64,000 nucleotides of DNA from an uncultured Pseudokineococcus sp. (lineage in GTDB: Bacteria; Actinomycetota; Actinomycetes; Actinomycetales; Quadrisphaeraceae): positions 558,001 to 622,000 of the forward strand of contig NZ_CANMAA010000001.1 of assembly GCF_947495735.1 (NCBI RefSeq), written 5' to 3'. Below, in pieces: positions 62,461 through 64,000 of the stretch. The notes below the pieces were generated by a model, which was given only the letters and a program-made list of their open reading frames with translations, was not told the DNA's origin and searched no databases. Within the stretch, counting starts at the first letter, position 1. Every line of letters begins with the position of its first letter. Position numbers and translations under genes: made by a program.

Positions 62461-62627
62461 GTCCCGATCCTAGGCGCCTCGCCCCCTCGGCCACCGGGAC
62501 GGACCACCGGTGGTGGGCCCGGCGCGGGAGCGACCCCGGTGCGCTCCCCAGGCCGGGCGTTGACGGCGGCTCGGCCATCGAGGATGGTCGCGGTCCGACG
62601 GACAGCAGCGCTCTCGAGGAGGTCGAC

Positions 62628-63839
62628 GTGCACAGCAGAGCCGGACGCGCGCTGCGGCGCCTCCTGCCCACACCGGTGCGGCGGCGGCTCTGGCGGGTGC
62701 GGCGCGATCTCGACCGGCGGGGGTGGCTGCCGCCAGTCCTGGTGCCACCACCCACCGGCGCGCCGGCTCGGCGGCGGCACCCCTCGCGGCCGCCGGGGGC
62801 GGACCCCGCAGGACGGGGAGGGCCTCCGGGACCTGCGGGCCCCTCAGGACGTGCGGGGCCTCGGGGACCGGCCGGACCTCCCGGACCTCCCGGCCCTCCG
62901 GGGCCTCCGGGGCCGCCGGGGCCTGCGGGACCTCCGGTGCAACCCGCGATGCCGGCGGGAGTCGCCTCGCCCGCGCCGTCCCGGACCCGGCAGGAGCTCC
63001 GGCGAGATGCGGCGTTCGCGGGGGCTCCTCGCGACGGTCTGGTGCTGGAGATCGGCCCCGCGCACAACGCGGTCCTCCCGAAGCGCGAGGGCTTCCGCAC
63101 GAGGACCGTCGACTACCTCGACCGCGCAAGACTCGTCGAGAAGTACCAGAGCTTCTCGCAGTACTCGCCGGACGACATCGAGGACGTCGACTACGTCCTG
63201 GCACCGGGCGCCCGCATGAGCGAGGTGATCACCGAGCGCTTCGACCTCGTCATGGCCTCGCACGTGCTCGAGCACACGACCTCGCTCGTGCACTTCGTCG
63301 AGGAGTGCACGAGCCTCCTGGCACCGAACGGCGTCTTGTGCCTCGTGGTGCCCGACAGCCGGTACTGCTTCGACAGGTTCCGGGAGCGGAGCTCTCTCGC
63401 CAGGGTGATCGACGCCGCGCTCAACCCCCCGGCGGTGCACACCCGGGGGACGCTCACCGAGTTCGGCATGAAGGCCGTCCGCCACCGCGGCACCACGTCC
63501 TGGGCGCCGCTCCACCGCGGGACGTACGAGTTCGTGCACGACATGTCCGCGGTGCACGAGCTGGCGGACGAAGCGGCGTCGGGGCAGTACGTCGACGTCC
63601 ACAACTGGGTCTTCACGCCGAACCACCTCCGGCTGCTGCTCGCAGACCTCGCCGACCTCGGGTACGTGCAGGTCCGCGAGTCCTGGTTCCACCCCACCGT
63701 GGGCCACGAGTTCTTCCTCAACCTCAGACCGGGTGCCGACGTCACCACGAGCAAGCGGGAGCTGCTCGGTCTCGCGACCGAGGAGCTGCGCACCCTCGAC
63801 GCGGCGGTGTTCTCCGGCGAGGACGGCGCGGAGGGCTGA
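62628..63839 (+). CDS. Methyltransferase with N-terminal basic region and collagen-like linker
   Basis: 403 residues. I chose the GTG at 62628 because GAGGAGG lies 7 nt upstream; the longer track ORF has no site. Residues 1-45 are Arg-rich; residues about 60-110 are Gly-X-Y triplets, including [20 protein letters not shown]; the methyltransferase domain begins near 130 ([19 protein letters not shown]) with [35 protein letters not shown]. The motif I (EIGP) variant is common in glycan-locus methyltransferases. The collagen-like section may trimerise the enzyme or act as a spacer. Confidence 0.85.
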   Translation: MHSRAGRALRRLLPTPVRRRLWRVRRDLDRRGWLPPVLVPPPTGAPARRRHPSRPPGADPAGRGGPPGPAGPSGRAGPRGPAGPPGPPGPPGPPGPPGPAGPPVQPAMPAGVASPAPSRTRQELRRDAAFAGAPRDGLVLEIGPAHNAVLPKREGFRTRTVDYLDRARLVEKYQSFSQYSPDDIEDVDYVLAPGARMSEVITERFDLVMASHVLEHTTSLVHFVEECTSLLAPNGVLCLVVPDSRYCFDRFRERSSLARVIDAALNPPAVHTRGTLTEFGMKAVRHRGTTSWAPLHRGTYEFVHDMSAVHELADEAASGQYVDVHNWVFTPNHLRLLLADLADLGYVQVRESWFHPTVGHEFFLNLRPGADVTTSKRELLGLATEELRTLDAAVFSGEDGAEG

Positions 63840-63859
63840 CGCCGTCCTCGCCGGCGGCG

Positions 63860-64000
63860 GTGCCGGCCGGCCCGAGACGGCTGCTCGGCGACGTCGCCGT
63901 CGCCTGCGTCGTCGTCGACGAGATGCCCGACGCGCTGGTCCCGTCCGTCCGGACGACGCGCACGACCGAGGTCGCGGGCTCCCGTGTTGAAGGCCACCGG
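63860..64000 (+). CDS. Possible start of a further gene (runs off window)
   Basis: From a GTG at 63860 a frame with strong G/C third positions stays open to the window end (LLGDVAVACVVVDEMPDALV). It begins 20 nt after the methyltransferase stop. There is no ribosome-binding site or known motif, so this is a weak call; the antisense frames here are also open. Confidence 0.3.
   Translation, partial: MPAGPRRLLGDVAVACVVVDEMPDALVPSVRTTRTTEVAGSRVEGHR

Noticed and set aside
62421-62627. Extended N-terminus of the collagen-linker methyltransferase
   Set aside because: No ribosome-binding site is seen and the segment covers the divergent methyltransferase promoter; GTG 62628 has GAGGAGG at the right distance.

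Overview
The window is 64 kb of very G+C-rich DNA with overwhelmingly G/C third codon positions, many GTG starts and many 4-nt GTGA start/stop overlaps. Several genes begin directly after a TANNNT -10 box plus about 6 nt, so they look leaderless. The gene content includes an acyl-CoA carboxylase with an epsilon subunit, a polyprenol-phosphate-mannose synthase-like protein, a LytR-CpsA-Psr protein, a PspA-family protein and an Rv1264-like adenylate cyclase. Together these point to an actinomycete; a Kineosporiales-type organism is a guess from overall style, and the species cannot be named from this sequence.

Left part (1-31.5 kb), mainly housekeeping. 1-1.9 kb is the end of a carotenoid locus on the minus strand (CrtA-like monooxygenase, CruF-like membrane protein, start of a probable glycosyltransferase). 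1.9-3.4 kb holds a band-7 protein and a copper-storage (Csp/DUF326) gene broken by two frameshifts. 3.5-9.5 kb is nucleoside salvage: deoC-add on plus, and a kinase, a phosphohexomutase and a purine nucleoside phosphorylase on minus, plus two small membrane proteins. 9.7-25 kb holds a gamma-glutamylcyclotransferase, an NAD(P)H-quinone-dehydrogenase-type flavoprotein, a DUF559 protein, the biotinylated carboxylase alpha chain, Maf, a dicarboxylate symporter, a DUF885 protein, PspA, a TPM-domain protein and the carboxylase epsilon and beta subunits. 25-31.5 kb holds birA coupled to an adenylate cyclase, a Ppm-like glycosyltransferase with a GtrA protein, purK-purE behind a short leaderless ORF, and a CoA-binding protein.

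Right part (31.6-64 kb), a cell-surface polysaccharide and wall-remodelling locus. It has dTDP-rhamnose genes rmlC, rmlD and rmlA (no rmlB), a two-component ABC exporter, a nucleotide-sugar dehydrogenase, an RgpF-like protein and GT-A and GT-B glycosyltransferases. Two very large multidomain glycosyltransferases share a C-terminal module, and two methyltransferases follow, one with a collagen-like linker. Interleaved are seven secreted proteins with FG-GAP/VCBS-like DWDGDG repeats: two tandem-duplicated pairs that are little more than the repeat domain, and three with a SpoIID/LytB domain, a PGRP-type amidase domain and an ARB_07466/peptidase-like domain. The likely scheme is that rhamnose-containing glycan is made, exported by the ABC transporter and attached to peptidoglycan (LCP protein), while the repeat proteins remodel or bind the wall.

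The most unusual signal is a family of tandem repeats with a period of about 41 bp. Four arrays lie at 12.0, 13.4, 15.5 and 20.7 kb. Each starts next to the stop codon of a gene and has the same orientation relative to that gene. Other points of interest are a 699-bp perfect direct repeat between two neighbouring hydrolase genes, two short leaderless GTG ORFs coupled to downstream genes by GTGA, and overlapping divergent -10 boxes between rmlA and a glycosyltransferase gene.
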